Below are positions 1 through 11,697 of a DNA stretch of 64,000 nucleotides, one piece after another. Under the pieces are notes generated by a model. The model was not told the DNA's origin. It did not search any database and was given only the letters and a program-made list of their open reading frames with translations. Positions within the stretch are counted from its first letter, which is position 1, and each line of letters begins with the position of its first letter. The translations under genes and the position numbers were made by a program. Source of the DNA: Cristatella mucedo (taxonomy: Eukaryota; Bryozoa; Phylactolaemata; Cristatellidae); contig WPIO01000149.1 of NCBI GenBank assembly GCA_009760855.2, positions 248,001 through 312,000 of the forward strand, read 5' to 3'.

Positions 1-1466
1 ATCATTGATAGGCACCGATTTGTCTGCAGAGTCTATTTGGTTTTTTTATCTCATTGTCCTAGCCGAGGATCGTGTGCAACTCTTATGCATGCAGAGGCTC
101 GTCTGGTAGAGGCAAGCAAGCTGCTTTTGAATGATGGCACGATCAGCAAATCAACTTGAATGCTAAAATGCGAGTTCGTTCGTTCATACATTTAATCATA
201 TTATTAGGTTGAGGAAAAACTTCACCTGCCGTGATTTTGATAATAATTTAATGAAATAATAATTTAATAATTTAATGAAAAACTATGCACAGACTTTTTC
301 CTCAACTTTATATTAGGTTTCCAGGGTTAATTTATTTTAGTAATTTATTTATTATATAATTTATTAATTAATTTCATTTGGTTAATTAAATTCCAGAGCT
401 CGTTTATACTGAGTCACTTGATATTGAGATCCTCCCCTGCCCCTGTTGTTTGAAGTCTGTTTGCCCTTGAATTGCCATGTGAATTCCATAATTTGTCCAC
501 CGTTCCATCAATCGACATGAACACAAGAATATTGTTGTGCTTCTGCACATACTCTTTGAATTTGGTTCAGCTTTTCTAAACGTGCAGTAAGTATTGTCTC
601 ATTCCTCCCTGCATGACATTTAATTCGATACTCTGCTTCTATGTTTCTTTAGGCAATGCCAAATAACTCTTATTAAGTTAGATGGGTGTGGTTAATTAGA
701 CATATATAGATCATGAGAAATGTAATGAACTGAACTAGCTTTCACCTGTGAAAAAAATCACTGAAAACTTGAACTTTGCTTTGGAAGGCATGCCTGATTG
801 TCAGCCGACCTTACTGGTGAGCCCCCCTCCCACACACTGACTGCCAAGCTAGCAAAGCTAGCTTACTATATGCAAGCTAGCCCACCAGGCGTGCTCTGGC
901 AAAGAACTGCGATAGAGGTGCTGCCTTCTTGGCAGAGAAGAGGTAACCCTCGTCCCTTTTGAGGCAGCCTGTCTCTGGAGCTGCTAGTCTGTTTCACCCT
1001 ATAGCTCCCCAGAGACCTAGTTTTAAAAAGCAAACTTGTTTATAGCCAGCGACAGACTTACTAGCTAATGGACTAAGTATGCCTAATAGTGCAAAGTAGT
1101 GCACACCTAGCCTATTATAATGATAGATTGGCATTTCAATCAGAAACCATTAAATGTTCCTTGGCAGCAGGGTGACCGATTCCAATATTGTATGAAGCAT
1201 TGTGTTGAGCACTAAAAACGAATGAATGGACAATTTTTTGTGACAGATTTGCCTCAACATCACTCCACTCCTTTGCGAATGGCTTCGAGAACTGTTGTGC
1301 TCATATACTTGGTGTGAGTTGTTAGAGGTCGACATGTATCAGGGCCTCGTCGAATTTTGGGAGGCGATTAGCAGCTCTCTGTGGTTAAATAAAGCACGTG
1401 CATTTTCTGATTAAAATCTTGGCAGGTGTTACATATGCCGGCCTATGCCCAGAAGGTCACTGGTAG
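1..1466. other. No gene seen (intron or intergenic)
   Basis: AT-rich at first, with no long open frame resembling a known protein. It is probably intronic DNA of the CBP gene whose 3' exons start at 2877, because the bromodomain and upstream domains of that gene must lie left of the window. That placement is inference. Confidence 0.5.
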
Positions 1467-2335
1467 TCAAAGGCCTTCCGGAACAACCTCGAGGCAGATA
1501 TGAGCGAGTCCAAATAATTTAATTTGGATCAATATCGCATTCTTTTTAAATAGAGAGTGATTGCATGACATGCTACAGTTGCTGTTTAGCAGGCAAACGT
1601 GCCTTTTTTGTGCATGCCATCCATTCAGCCTATAGATTTCTTCGCTATGAGATTGCTTGTCGGACTTCGTGATAGCCGTGAGCTGGGTGGAAATGCCTGT
1701 CGGCTTCCACGGTCCCCCTAGAAGTCGAATTGAGCAGTACGTGATGGTAGAAGCACTTGCCAGCCCATCGGCGATTAGCAGCTGCTGTATAGGGAGGTCT
1801 ATTGTGAGAAGTGATTTGTGGGGAGACCACGGAGCTGTGAAAATTGTATCCAGATCAAGTTCTGTTGCCTGGGACGTTAGGGCTGTGATGAGATAAGGGT
1901 CACCGACTAGGCCTTGGTCTGACCTATGGGCATGGTCGGATGTGCAGTGACGAGAGGTCACCGGGGCTCTTGGGTAACGGAAGTTGGCCGAGTAAGTCGT
2001 AGTCTTGGATGCTCCTGGAGTTGTCCACCTGGATGGGTGCAGGCATGCTCCGGTGATGCAGTCATGCACGCATGGCAACGAGTGCCCATGGCCCGTGTAG
2101 AGCAGGATAGCACGCTCGTTGTTGTGATTTGTATATTTTGAGTTCCCTCGTTCGTGGCCCCCCTCCGTGAGTTGGTTCTCTCGACGGAAGCTCTCGACTG
2201 TGGTACGCTCCGACTAGCCAAGCAGTTACTCAGATAGCCTGATCTTTTAAGGTGTAGGCTCGTACTGTTGGAACGGAGTCGGTACAACGGTGGGACTGCA
2301 GAAACCGACTGACCAACTAACACATGTTTGTTCAC
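1467..2335 (-). other. Overlapping open frames, possible retroelement endonuclease remnant
   Basis: Two overlapping minus-strand open frames of 203 and 125 codons fill this stretch. A segment reading TIFTAPWSPHKSLLTIDL is vaguely like the end of a non-LTR retrotransposon endonuclease domain, but I could not match catalytic motifs. It could be a decayed mobile element or chance open frames in GC-rich DNA. No start, splice or poly(A) logic supports a host gene. Confidence 0.2.
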
Positions 2336-2667
2336 CCTTGCGCCCCTATAATGTACTGTGTATAGGACCCTTCCTGTAGATTTGTTTAGTTCCCCTGTTG
2401 TTTTTGGCGCATATTATAAAGAGGCCTAACCTGACGGCTGCTCATCTTGCCCTAGCTCAGGGGCGTGGTGAGCAGTGGTGTGGCCTGAGTATGACGAAGC
2501 TTGGCAGGATTAGCCTCTGGCCCCTGGACTCTCGGCTACAAAATGATTGGTGCCGACTTGTCTTGTCTGGCTGGTGGCTCCTACCATCGTTTCGTGATCC
2601 CCCCACGCTTTGCATTTTCCCTGACAATCTTCACTTTGTGATCAGCCACGTGCTTTGCGAGACTGGC

Positions 2668-2815
2668 CACTATGGTTGGGCCCCCAGTGGTTAAGGTGCT
2701 CAAGGTCAAAGTGAATGCATTTGATGACCGATGTCGTGGGCTCGAGGCCCGTAGCATATGTGAAGCTACTGAACAGAGATTCATTCGTTCTCTTAGGGCA
2801 CTATATAAATGAGTG
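2668..2815 (+). repeat. SINE-1 copy (tRNA-derived SINE)
   Basis: Head resembles a tRNA promoter (CCAGTGGTTAAGGTGCTC, then a B-box-like GTCGTGGGCTCGAG). The body reads GGCATATGTGAAGC-like and the tail is AGAGAtt...TTCTCTTAGGGCRCTATAYAAATGA. The same unit recurs at 11035, 14430, 45398, 58855 and 61540 on the plus strand, and at 17672 and 60185 on the minus strand. It lies just upstream of the CBP PHD exon. Confidence 0.75.
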
Positions 2816-2876
2816 ATGTTAATATTTTTATTTGCTGCTGTGACATGAGAGAATATATGGCGATTCCTCATTGTAG

Positions 2877-5800
2877 ATGCTTGCACAAGGTTCCTTTCAA
2901 ACCAAACATCGAGGCGCTTGATTGGGAGCCTTTTGTTTATTGCGTTGATTGTGGGCGCAAGCTCCATCAAATCTGCACTTTACACCTGGAAGTCATATGG
3001 CCGAAGGGATTCAAGTGCGAAAACTGCTTGAAAGCCAATGCCATTCGACGGACAGAAAATAATTTCACGGCGAAAAGTAGGCTTTGTACATAATAGATTG
3101 GTCTTGCCCGTTCTTCCATATATACCGAGTATCGAGCTGTTACACTCCCTACCATTTTACAGGGTTGCCATCGAACGTATTGGCTGGTTTTCTGGAAAAC
3201 CATGTGAATACCTACCTCAAAAGCAAAGTCGTCGGTGCAGGAGAAGTGACCATTCGTGTCCTGCACACTGCAGATAGGATCGCGACTGTGAAGCCAGAAG
3301 TGCAATCTCGGTTTACAGGGGTGCCTGCAGGTCTACCTATTAGGACTAAAGTGGTATTTGCTTTCGAGGAGGTCGATGGCCAAGACGTCTGCTTTTTTGG
3401 GATGCATGTCGTCGAGTGCTCAGAATCGAGTTTGCGGTGAGTGCCGATGTGCTGAGCTGCTTAGCTGCTCGAGTGTTGCAGCACGACTGCCCTGACCATA
3501 CTGACATTCAGCACGTGTTGGGTGTTTCATTTTTATATCTTTTATATTGCTTGTGGTGCCGCTCTTTTTTTGAGATTCCTACTGTCTTGCTGTCTGATTT
3601 TGCTTGGATCCTTCGCGGTAGCTTGGTCTCTAATATCTTTGTTCATTAGTGGTTGCAACGATGTGGCCGAGGCCACACTTCAGCAGAATAATAAATGAGT
3701 TAAAGGGCTGTCGGATGAGTATGCATGTGCATGCGTGTGTGCACGCATTTATACACTCGTGAAGCACGTCTAGACGTGCTTCACGTCAAGCCATACATGT
3801 TTTATCAACCTCCAAGTATGCATTTCACTTTTCCCGTAGCTGTAGAGAGGAAATGCTGTGAATATATAAAATGCTTAGCACCGCACTCTCCAGGGGGCCT
3901 TTACGGAGCACCTTCAGGAGCTGAGGCCATAACCCCTAAACCAAATATCCATCTGAAAATATGCTTGTGGTGTGACAGAGTATACGTATCGTTTGCTATG
4001 CTTATGTGTGTGTGTGTGTGTGTGTGTGTGTACCTACAAGATCAGAGCTCGTTTTCTTTCTGTGGGCATTGTTGGGCGCGTAGCAGCAGGATCCGCATTG
4101 AGAAGGAATAGATATAGATATATACGTGTAGGACAGAGGTGCTGTCCCACGGGACTCTCACGCACTACTCGTGTAGCACCCGGAGGCCCCATGGAACTCG
4201 TTAAGCCTGGAGGAAGTCTTGAGAGGCGTCTTTAAATGGCCGCTTTTTGTGTGGAGCTGGCACGGTCTGTTTGTGCCTCGTGCTAGCCCGCTGGCTCCGC
4301 CCACGGAGGGATAACAAAGGGAGGGCTGTCACATATCGTTGCTGACGATATGCTTGTCACAGGTCCACGTAATGCGCTGGTTCGAGCGGTTGGAGCCACT
4401 GTGTTCTCTATAGATATCGGCTTTTGCACAGTCGTCACGACCTCGTTCCCCAGCAAGCTCTTGTGGCTTCGACGCTGCCCTTCGGTTCGGTTTCGTTGAC
4501 GGGTCAACGGCTTGCTGGCCGCCAATATGAGCATCTTGCAATGTTTCGTCACTAACTGCTCCCTCGAAATCTAGGTGATATAGGCTCCGTCGAACAGTGC
4601 CCCTCGTCCAATCGACTGCGGTCTTTTGGTCAGGTGCGCACCAAAATCGAACTGCAGAGGAACTGCAATAACTGCTGCACCAAGTAACTCGGTTCGTCTG
4701 CTTTTCTTTTTTCAGTCACGTGTACATATCGTGCATGGAAAGTATTCATTTCTTCAAGTCTCAGCAGTACAGAAAAGCCGTTCACCAAGAGATACTGGTT
4801 GGCTACCTTGCCTATGCCAGGTCGTTGGGGTATGCTTAGCAGCTCCAGCACTGTGCCGGCTCGGCGGCCGTAGCTCAGCGCTGCCCACTTCATATTCAGC
4901 CGCCAGTCTGTCCGTTGGGGGTGCTTGCCGGCGATTAAGCTTCTTTAGCCGAGCTCGGCGAAACACGTGAAATCGTACGGGGCGTACGAAACGCGGCACT
5001 TCATGTCTGCAGATACACTCGGGGTCACATTGGGGCATGTCCAACGGACCGAAGTGACGGCTTTCCTGATACTTCCCCCCTCGAGCAAAAGGCTGCAAAG
5101 CTTCAAATGCTTCACGAGTGGTACGGAACTATGCTCGCCGACGCCATCACTAAAGGTGTGGTCATCGACTTCAAGCACATTGGTCAAGATGTCGTGGAGG
5201 ACAGCGCTGAGTACCCCACCGGTCTACCCTACTTTTGCCGCGACTTAGAGTCGAGCGACCCGGAACTGGGGATGATGGATGCACACCAGGTGAGTTTTGC
5301 ATCACGCCAGTTACAGTGGCAGTGTGGCAGCACCTCCCCCTTCCTGCTGGACCCTTTCCCACCTGCCGCTCTTCCGCTTCATTGCCATCTGCTTCGCTCA
5401 TCGAAGCAACAATTGTGGCCTTGAAACCCGTGCTGGTCATACCTTGAACGGTTCTCTCACCTTTATTTGTATGATATCTAGCCTGCCCCTCCTGTGTGTC
5501 TGAAGATGATGTTGACGCTTGCGGCTGACATCCACTAAAAATTGGTGAAAATGGATTTTGTTTTTGCGCAAGATTGTTCGTGGACCTCCCGTGTGCTCCA
5601 CGTGTGTGCAACCACATCCGCAAAGCCAGCGTGGAGCGGTGCCTCATCCCGCACCTCGGTGCTCTCGCCGAAGTGGCGGCAGCCACTCGTCTGTGCGTCT
5701 CGCCCGTCTGTTCGCGAGAGGCACCGCGGGCGAGCATGCCTGCGTGCCGAGCTCAGCTCGTGATGATTAGTTCCACCGGCCGCCGTCGCGCGCTTGTCTG

Positions 5801-6678
5801 CTGCAGATGCTGATCGTCATTCGGCTGCAGCTTCCGGCACTGAACTCTCTAGCGCCGGTCGCCGATCCTGACTCATGCATATCTTGCGATGCCGTGCTCG
5901 GACAAGAATCCTTCCTCGCCCTGTGTCGCGAGCACTCCTGGGAGTTCTGCTCTCTCAGACGCTCAGCCTTCAGCACCATGGCACTCCTTCGCGAGCTGCA
6001 CACTCGCCGGCCAGGTCGTGGCGTCGTCACGTGTGCCAAGTGCAGCAAGAACAGAGAGCCTTGGATGCATTGCACGGCGTGCGAAGTGAGCAGACGGCCA
6101 GCGCAGCTCATTCCAAGCCTTGCATTCCAAGCGGCTTACATTACCGGTTCGGCGGGCGGCATGTTTCGGCAGCGTGCCTCGGTCCGTCGGTCACGTGTCG
6201 CTGCTGCACCGCCGCGTTCTTCTTGCAGGACTTCTGCCTGTATTCGCCTGGCCTCGAGAAAGAGGTGCTCGGCCGCAGACGGCTCGCAGCTCCGAGCCGC
6301 CGCTGCGGCGTCGAGCTCCTGGTCGTGCCCGCTGCCGCCACCCCTGCAGCAGCAGGCAGCGAGCAAGCGCTGGCAGCTGCCAGCGCAGCCGAGTGCGCCC
6401 GCCGGGCTAGCTGCACGGCGGTCGTCAAGTGCTTGCCGCACGTGTGCCACTGCACGGCGTCCGACTGCAGCCAATTGTGCCAGAGGATCAAGCTCGTTGT
6501 GCAGCACTTCCAGGTCTGCCCGCTCAGGGAGAGCGGCAGCTGCAACTGTCCGGCGTGCAGCCAGCTCCTTGGGTTCGCTCTCAACCATGCCGAGCACTGC
6601 GACGAAGCCGAATGCCTCGTCCCACTCTGCCGAAACACAAAGCGCAGGCGAGCCAGCAGCGGTCCGGCACCACTGTAG
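2877..6678 (+). CDS. CREBBP: CBP/p300-type histone acetyltransferase, C-terminal part (PHD-HAT-ZZ-TAZ2), 5' end outside window
   Basis: Homologue of the CBP/p300 nuclear coactivator that acetylates histones and binds activators. Exons: 2877-3076 (PHD half: WEPFVYCVDCGRKLHQIC), 3163-3436, 4716-4829, 5013-5289 (HAT), 5807-6085 (end of HAT and first half of ZZ), 6229-6678 (TAZ2, stop TAG at 6676). All introns are GT-AG; phases match at every junction except that 5290-5806 may hide another exon. HAT landmarks are FFGMHVVE, YISCMESIHFF, EILVGYLAYARSLGYT and LHEWYGTML. The residue aligned with p300 Trp1436 is Gly (GHIGACP); the Tyr1467 equivalent is kept. The acidic/basic autoinhibitory loop after the HAT lobe is absent from the exons found. 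ZZ keeps two CxxC pairs but the third pair and the His pair are missing. TAZ2 has HVCHC, VVQH, CPAC and HAEHCDEAECLVPLC. About 530 residues are visible. An alternative donor at 6675 could extend the C-terminus. Confidence 0.9.
3758..3785. repeat. Perfect 28-bp palindrome in CBP intron
   Basis: The two 14-base arms meet without a spacer around the centre CGTCTAGACG. It lies in the intron between the exons ending 3436 and starting 4716. Confidence 0.9.
4005..4031. repeat. (TG)n microsatellite
   Basis: Uninterrupted TG dinucleotides in the same CBP intron. Confidence 0.95.
5573..5759 (+). other. Coding-like segment between HAT and ZZ exons, unplaced
   Basis: After a CAAG acceptor-like site, one frame shows strong G/C third positions (for example IRKASVERCLIPHLG) and ends at a possible donor CTC|GTGATG in phase with the next exon. 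Its 5' phase does not fit the preceding exon, which ends in phase 0 at 5289. It may be a lineage-specific exon replacing the autoinhibitory loop, or a false signal. RNA would settle it. Confidence 0.3.
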
Positions 6679-7400
6679 GTAGGTGACTGCCTCCCGTCTC
6701 TGTCTCTAGCTGCTGCTGCTGCCATTGAGCGAGCACGGCCGCGTGCCAAGCGATTATTCTGGCGCCCTCGGACGGGCGGCGGCTTTTTGTGCCTGCACCT
6801 GTGAACAGGCGCAAGAACCAGCACCCGACGGCTTCGCCTCAAAGGCTTCTCCGCTTCCTCCGCCAGCTCCGCCGACGCTCTGCCAGTAAGCGATGCAAGA
6901 CGTCTATACTCCGTACCCCCACATCGATCACCCGATCGGCTGGCTCGTGTGGCCACTGCGCACGTGCTGCTGGCTCTCGCTGCTGCCGTCGGAGTGTTCC
7001 CGTTTCGATTGCGGCCGCACCTCTTTTGTGCATTCCTTCCAGGTCTGAGTGGCCACGTGAGACTGGCCTCGGCGTCGCGAGCTGCTAGTACGGCGGGCCG
7101 TGCGACAGCGGCTGCCCTCCGCCCAGTTGGTCCTGAGCTCACTCATTGGTCCCACCCTCCGCCAGGCCGGCGATCGATCCGAATGGCGGCCACTGGTGAC
7201 CGACATCGTGCTGCGGTCCAGCGTGCCGTCCTTCGTGTCGTTCTCGCGAGGATGCCAGATAGCTGGTCGTCGACCACTGGCATCGCATCGAACAGCGGCT
7301 GCATTGAGCAAAGAAACAGGGCAGCAAGCGATTCGGCGCCTGCACAGGACGGCGATTGTACATACCGACGGTGATGGTAGTAGTAGCAGCAGCAGCAGTA
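6679..7400 (+). other. 3' region of CBP gene 1: UTR or extra C-terminal exons
   Basis: If the stop at 6676 is used this is 3' UTR. However a good donor (CT|GTAGGT at 6675), an acceptor at 6808, a donor at 6886 and an acceptor at 7042 allow two more exons (6809-6885 and 7043-7374) in consistent phase. The first would encode RLLRFLRQLRRR, similar in character to the basic helix that follows TAZ2 in p300. Part of 7117-7400 shows better codon bias in another frame, ending in a serine run. The true structure is unresolved. Confidence 0.4.
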
Positions 7401-7414
7401 GCTCTTAGTAGACA

Positions 7415-7420
7415 AATAAA
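7415..7420 (+). terminator. AATAAA polyadenylation signal, likely end of CBP gene 1
   Basis: Canonical hexamer about 740 bases after the stop at 6678, followed by a T/G-rich stretch. No other gene is nearby on the plus strand. Confidence 0.6.
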
Positions 7421-7439
7421 TCTTGTCGATGATCTTATT

Positions 7440-8970
7440 TGTGCAGCTGCAGAAGAGAGCGTTAGATGCATTCGCCTTGACTTGGGCGTGTTCGCCTCAC
7501 TTTAGCTTATACTGAAGAACGGCCTCGTGCGAAGCCGCTTTGCGGCTGCAGGCCTCGAGCACGAACGACTTGGATTGTACCGAATTTAAGCCGATCGGCA
7601 CAAGCTGCTGAAGTGCAAAAGCCGTCCGACCAGCTGCCGGCTGAAGGATCTGGACAGCACAGAGCCACGGGTCCAGATCTGATGGAGTGGTGTTATTGCT
7701 CTTCAAAGCCTATGCAGCTTCCTGAGCTGGTCTGGTAGTCAGAGGGGGAAAGGAAAAGCTTAGCTTAGTCAGAGAGAGAAACAGTCCGAAGAAGTAAGCA
7801 GTGTAGAAGCAAGCAGCAGCACGAGAAGGCAGTGGCAAGAAAGCACTATTACCCAGCAGCCAGCGAGCCAGAGTTTTATTCAGAATTTGGAAGTTGGCTC
7901 CACAGACTCCAGCATCCGTAGTGCACAACATGAGGCTGTGAACGAAAGAAATTGAACATCGTTCTTTTTTATTACAATAGTTTATCATTATATTATATTA
8001 TTAGCATTGTTGATGATATGAAAACGGAAGCCGAACCTCGGCGGAAGTCGGGGAAGCCAAGTCGTGACATAGCCTTTACGAGAGTAAAGCTAAAGTGAAG
8101 TGATTTTCTCTCAGTATCGGCTGAAGAACTGGGAGCCTGCGTGCAGCTAAGGCAGTGCATGACTTGAGTTCTTTAAATTCAAGGTACCGTGTAGCGGCAG
8201 TAAGCCGCCGAGCAGATCATTTATGAGTTGAAATCGTCACCCTTCCCTACCGGTTGCCGCCGGTTCGATGCGGTGGAATTTCCACTACCGCAAAACTCGG
8301 TGCGATACACGATCTGTATATGCCGACTCTAGCTCTGATTGAATACCCTTGCAATCACGTTCTAATGTAACAATTACTTCAGCGGTTAGTTGAAACAGCA
8401 TTTCGTACATATTGGATCCTATACTGGTACATTAGGGAAGGCTATAAATGCACGAACGTCATTTTCCAGATGCACGCTGTATACTGTGTGAAATAAAAGA
8501 AGAAAAGCAGAAGCAGATGTAGTTCTTTAAGACAAAGTTCCTTCATTACATGCACGAACCTTACAACTCCTCGGAAGGCACGAAGCTCAAAGCTCGTAAC
8601 TTGCCTCACTTAACGATAGTCGGCAGAGTTGCACTTTTCAAAAATCCGTTTCATTTTATCCCTTACCGATACATAAAGCTGTGTTTTCGTTAGTTTAGTT
8701 GTGACTTTTTCGACAGTTTACGTAATAAACCTTCAGTTTGCTTAAATTTATTGGTAAAAGTAGACTTGGGTGTGTAAGCGAGTAAGCGAATGTACGTCTG
8801 CAACGTTGCTAAATGTGTTTTCCTTATGCAAAAATAGCGCAAGGGCATATTTGCCTGCCCCGAGCAGTGTATGCCACACATATGCACGCAGCGCTTTCTA
8901 CTCATCCTTGTTCTACTCGTTCTTGTAAATTTCTACTAACCTTACAAAGGCTGTTACTATTACTACACTT
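7440..8970. other. No gene seen
   Basis: No protein-like open frame, and no repeat family that I could match elsewhere in the window. Confidence 0.6.
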
Positions 8971-8974
8971 CTTA

Positions 8975-9760
8975 CGGTGACCCACAAGGCGCGCCACGAC
9001 TTGGCTCTTCCATACCTAACTGAACCGCTACGCTAGTTTCAGCCTCCTCGTGCCGTCAGGTCCTCTATGGACAATAAATTAGCTGTTCCATTTCTCCGCT
9101 TAAAGGCCGTCGGCGACAGAAGCTTTAGCTCTACAGGTCCCAGACTGTGGACCTCGCTTCCGCGATTCTTATGCAACGACAACTACTCTCCTGCTGCCGA
9201 CTATGGCTCATCCTTTCCACCGTCCTGAGCTGCTACTTCAATATTACTTACTACCTCAATTGCTCGCCTGACTCTGCTAGGCTTGCCACTCTCTCTTCGT
9301 TGCGTTATATCAACTTTATCAAGCGTATTACTATCATTATTATTAAGTCTGCTTGTGGTTCGGCATATAAAACGCTGGCCCAGAACAACGCCAACGGTTT
9401 ATTGTACAAGGCACGGAGCAGCAAGACGCACGACTGCCTTCGCTCCCTTCTCACACTAGAGTCTCTCCCCTTCTCCACTCTTCTGGTTGACCCCGATGAT
9501 TCATCGAGGACCACAACTGTGCAGCGGCCGACCCTGATGGTGAATTCACCATCTGGCCACCAGGGGTTACCGGCCGGTGTCCATGCCACATCACAGGCTC
9601 ATTAGAGGAGCCGGCATACACTCAAACTACACTGCTGGCTACCGAATGCGTACCGAAAGCCGCTTAGGCTGCGAGTGCGCTATACAAAACTCTCCAGCGT
9701 AACGCCCAGTCTTTGCTGCATTACGGCGGAGTCACAGACGGAGATGCTATCCAGTTACAG
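8975..9760 (+). mobile_element. LINE-A 3' end (CR1/L2-like), interrupted
   Basis: Plus-strand DNA from 8975 to about 9305 decays from the C-terminal coding part seen in other LINE-A copies (GDRSFSSAGPRLWNSLP and LNCSPDSARLPTFSLLR types). The last part resumes at about 9631 (GYRMRTESRLGCECAIQNSP) and ends with the 3' UTR motif CACAGACGGAGAT. The middle is replaced by repeat R3. It carries stops and shifts and is a dead copy. Confidence 0.75.
9370..9630 (+). repeat. Dispersed repeat R3, copy 1
   Basis: Shares long stretches with 12490-12750, including GGTGAATyCACCATCTGGCC and CAGAGGAGCCGGCATACACT-type blocks. It sits inside a LINE-A copy, so it arrived later. Class unknown; no open frame. Confidence 0.65.
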
Positions 9761-10049
9761 CCACGACGACTCACACGCTACCCAGTATACGGCAAGGTCC
9801 GAAAACCTCACGGCTCTGGTCGTGGATGTTCGAGTCTTGCAAGCAAGGGAAAGTGGACGACGAGGCTACGCACATCAGGCACTAGGCGAATCGGCCAATC
9901 CGCGCTTTTCTCGTTCGCGATAAATGTTTGGAGAAGAAAACAATACGCGCACGCACCGGGGTTCGCAGTCGGGCGGCAGGGGGGGAGGGGTCCGAAACTT
10001 TAAGGATAAGTAGCGATGCGACAAGCGGTCAGCACAGCGAGCAGCAGCC

Positions 10050-10093
10050 CGCCGCTTAGCCGCCACTTCTGCTGTAGCGGCGGCTAAGCGGCG
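10050..10093. repeat. Inverted repeat, 15-bp perfect arms
   Basis: Left arm CGCCGCTTAGCCGCC (10050-10064) and its exact reverse complement at 10079-10093, with a 14-base spacer. Confidence 0.9.
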
Positions 10094-10258
10094 ACACTGA
10101 GTAAGCCGACAAAGACTGAGCGAAAGTCGAGCCGCCAGCAGCGCGCGCGTCCCTCTCCGATGGCGCGGCGACAGGCGTAAGCCGCGAGAGTTGGCCGCGA
10201 GTTTCTCTTCGCTGCCCCAATTCTGCAGCTAACCTTCACTCTTTGTGACGAGTCTGAA

Positions 10259-10274
10259 TATTCGCCGGCGAATA
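10259..10274. repeat. 16-bp perfect palindrome with direct-repeat neighbour
   Basis: TATTCGCCGGCGAATA. The block GAATATTCGCCGGCG recurs directly at about 10283-10297. Confidence 0.85.
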
Positions 10275-11034
10275 ATCCGTCGGAATATTCGCCGGCGTCC
10301 TACCGCCCCCCCCCCTGGTATTACGGCGGCCCCGAGTGAGATAGGGCAGTGAAACATCGTAGCAATCGGAGAACGCACGCACAATCGTCCGAGACTGGGT
10401 TCCAGAAAATAATTCATAAAGTTCTATTGCTGCCTATAGAGAAATCATTAAAAAAATTTAGAGTGGCTTCCCTCTCAATGCGCTTTACATGCAAGCCCTC
10501 GCATTACTCCAATCCATCAAGAGAACGTTCATATAGAAAATGATCGTGCTTTCATTAAGGTTCCCTAGCTGAGTTTATGTCAGGAGCTGACTAACCGGGC
10601 AGTATTTTGTACAGTGTAGTTTTAGGTTTTTCAAAGAAAATATGACAGAGTTGTGTAAGCAACTTTTTTATTCAACTATGAGACTAGCCATGTGGCTTCG
10701 CTCTCGACCACGATATCAACGTCGTAATTTAAATGGTGGTCCCAGCGTTTATGATTCGGAAAAAGTATCCAGCTACAATTGTTGGAACGCTCACCATTGT
10801 TTCTATGGGAATAGCTTAAAACGTATAGAATGTAATGTTATTCACCTTTCATAACTGCCATCCCTACATGTTCAATGCAGCCTCAAGTGCGGTCAACACC
10901 TTCTAATGTGAGAGAGCAGGCCATTCAAATCTCGTGGGTAGCATGCTCATTTGAACCATTTCCCAGCGCGATGCAAGCTCCTTGCGACCTAAGCAAAATG
11001 AATTAAGGAATGGCTTATTTGAAATTATAGTGCC

Positions 11035-11182
11035 GAGCTGGTTTGGTCCAGCGGATAAGGTGCTCGCCCCGACCAAGGTCTGGCTGAGGTCGTGGGCTCG
11101 AGCCCCGTGGCATATGTGAAGCGCCAGAATAGAGATTATCAAGTTCTCTTGGGGCGCAATACAAACGAATTACATATATAGT
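11035..11182 (+). repeat. SINE-1 copy, nearly complete
   Basis: Clear tRNA-like head (TTTGGTCCAGCGGATAAGG), B box GGTCGTGGGCTCGAGCCC, tail AGAGATTATCAAGTTCTC ending in ATTACATATATA. Confidence 0.85.
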
Positions 11183-11697
11183 AAGAAAATGAGGCCAGAA
11201 TGTCATAGCCTGCATATACGAAGAGTTTAGTCGATCTCTTTCTCTAGAAGCCCATGCATCATGTTTCGGTAGCGCCATCGCTGTGCTGTTTTGTGACGAA
11301 CGATATCGTAGCGAATTCTTTGTTACTAATGGCGACTACCGATGACGGGAATGCCGCTGTCTTATTCGTACTCAAAGTGCCACAACCACATTTGATTTTT
11401 TAGACTAGATCGTACTTCTGAGAGGCTGAGAATAGCGGTCAACCTGGCCTGATCCTACTCTCCGAACAACACGCTGTTACAAACAAACGCTCGCTGTGCA
11501 GCTTCCACGTCGGGTCAGAACGAGGCCGCAAGCACAGCGCTCGTAGCGTTGCTAGTCTCAGCCGACGTGCGACGAATTACGGCCACACCTGAACCTCATA
11601 GGGTGTCTAGTTACTTGTAGGTGCTGCACCAATGTACGCAGGTAGTCCGACAGTGGTGGAAACATGGCAGCGACGACGAGCGTTCATACTTTAGCAT

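Larger units (their letters stand above)
9761..11030. other. No gene; GC-rich tract with palindromes
   Basis: No supported coding exon. The GC-rich block at about 9,960-10,330 holds two inverted repeats, listed separately. Confidence 0.5.

Noticed and set aside
6141-7142. 333-codon minus-strand open frame
   Set aside because: Antisense to the gene 1 TAZ2 exon, with no recognisable domain.
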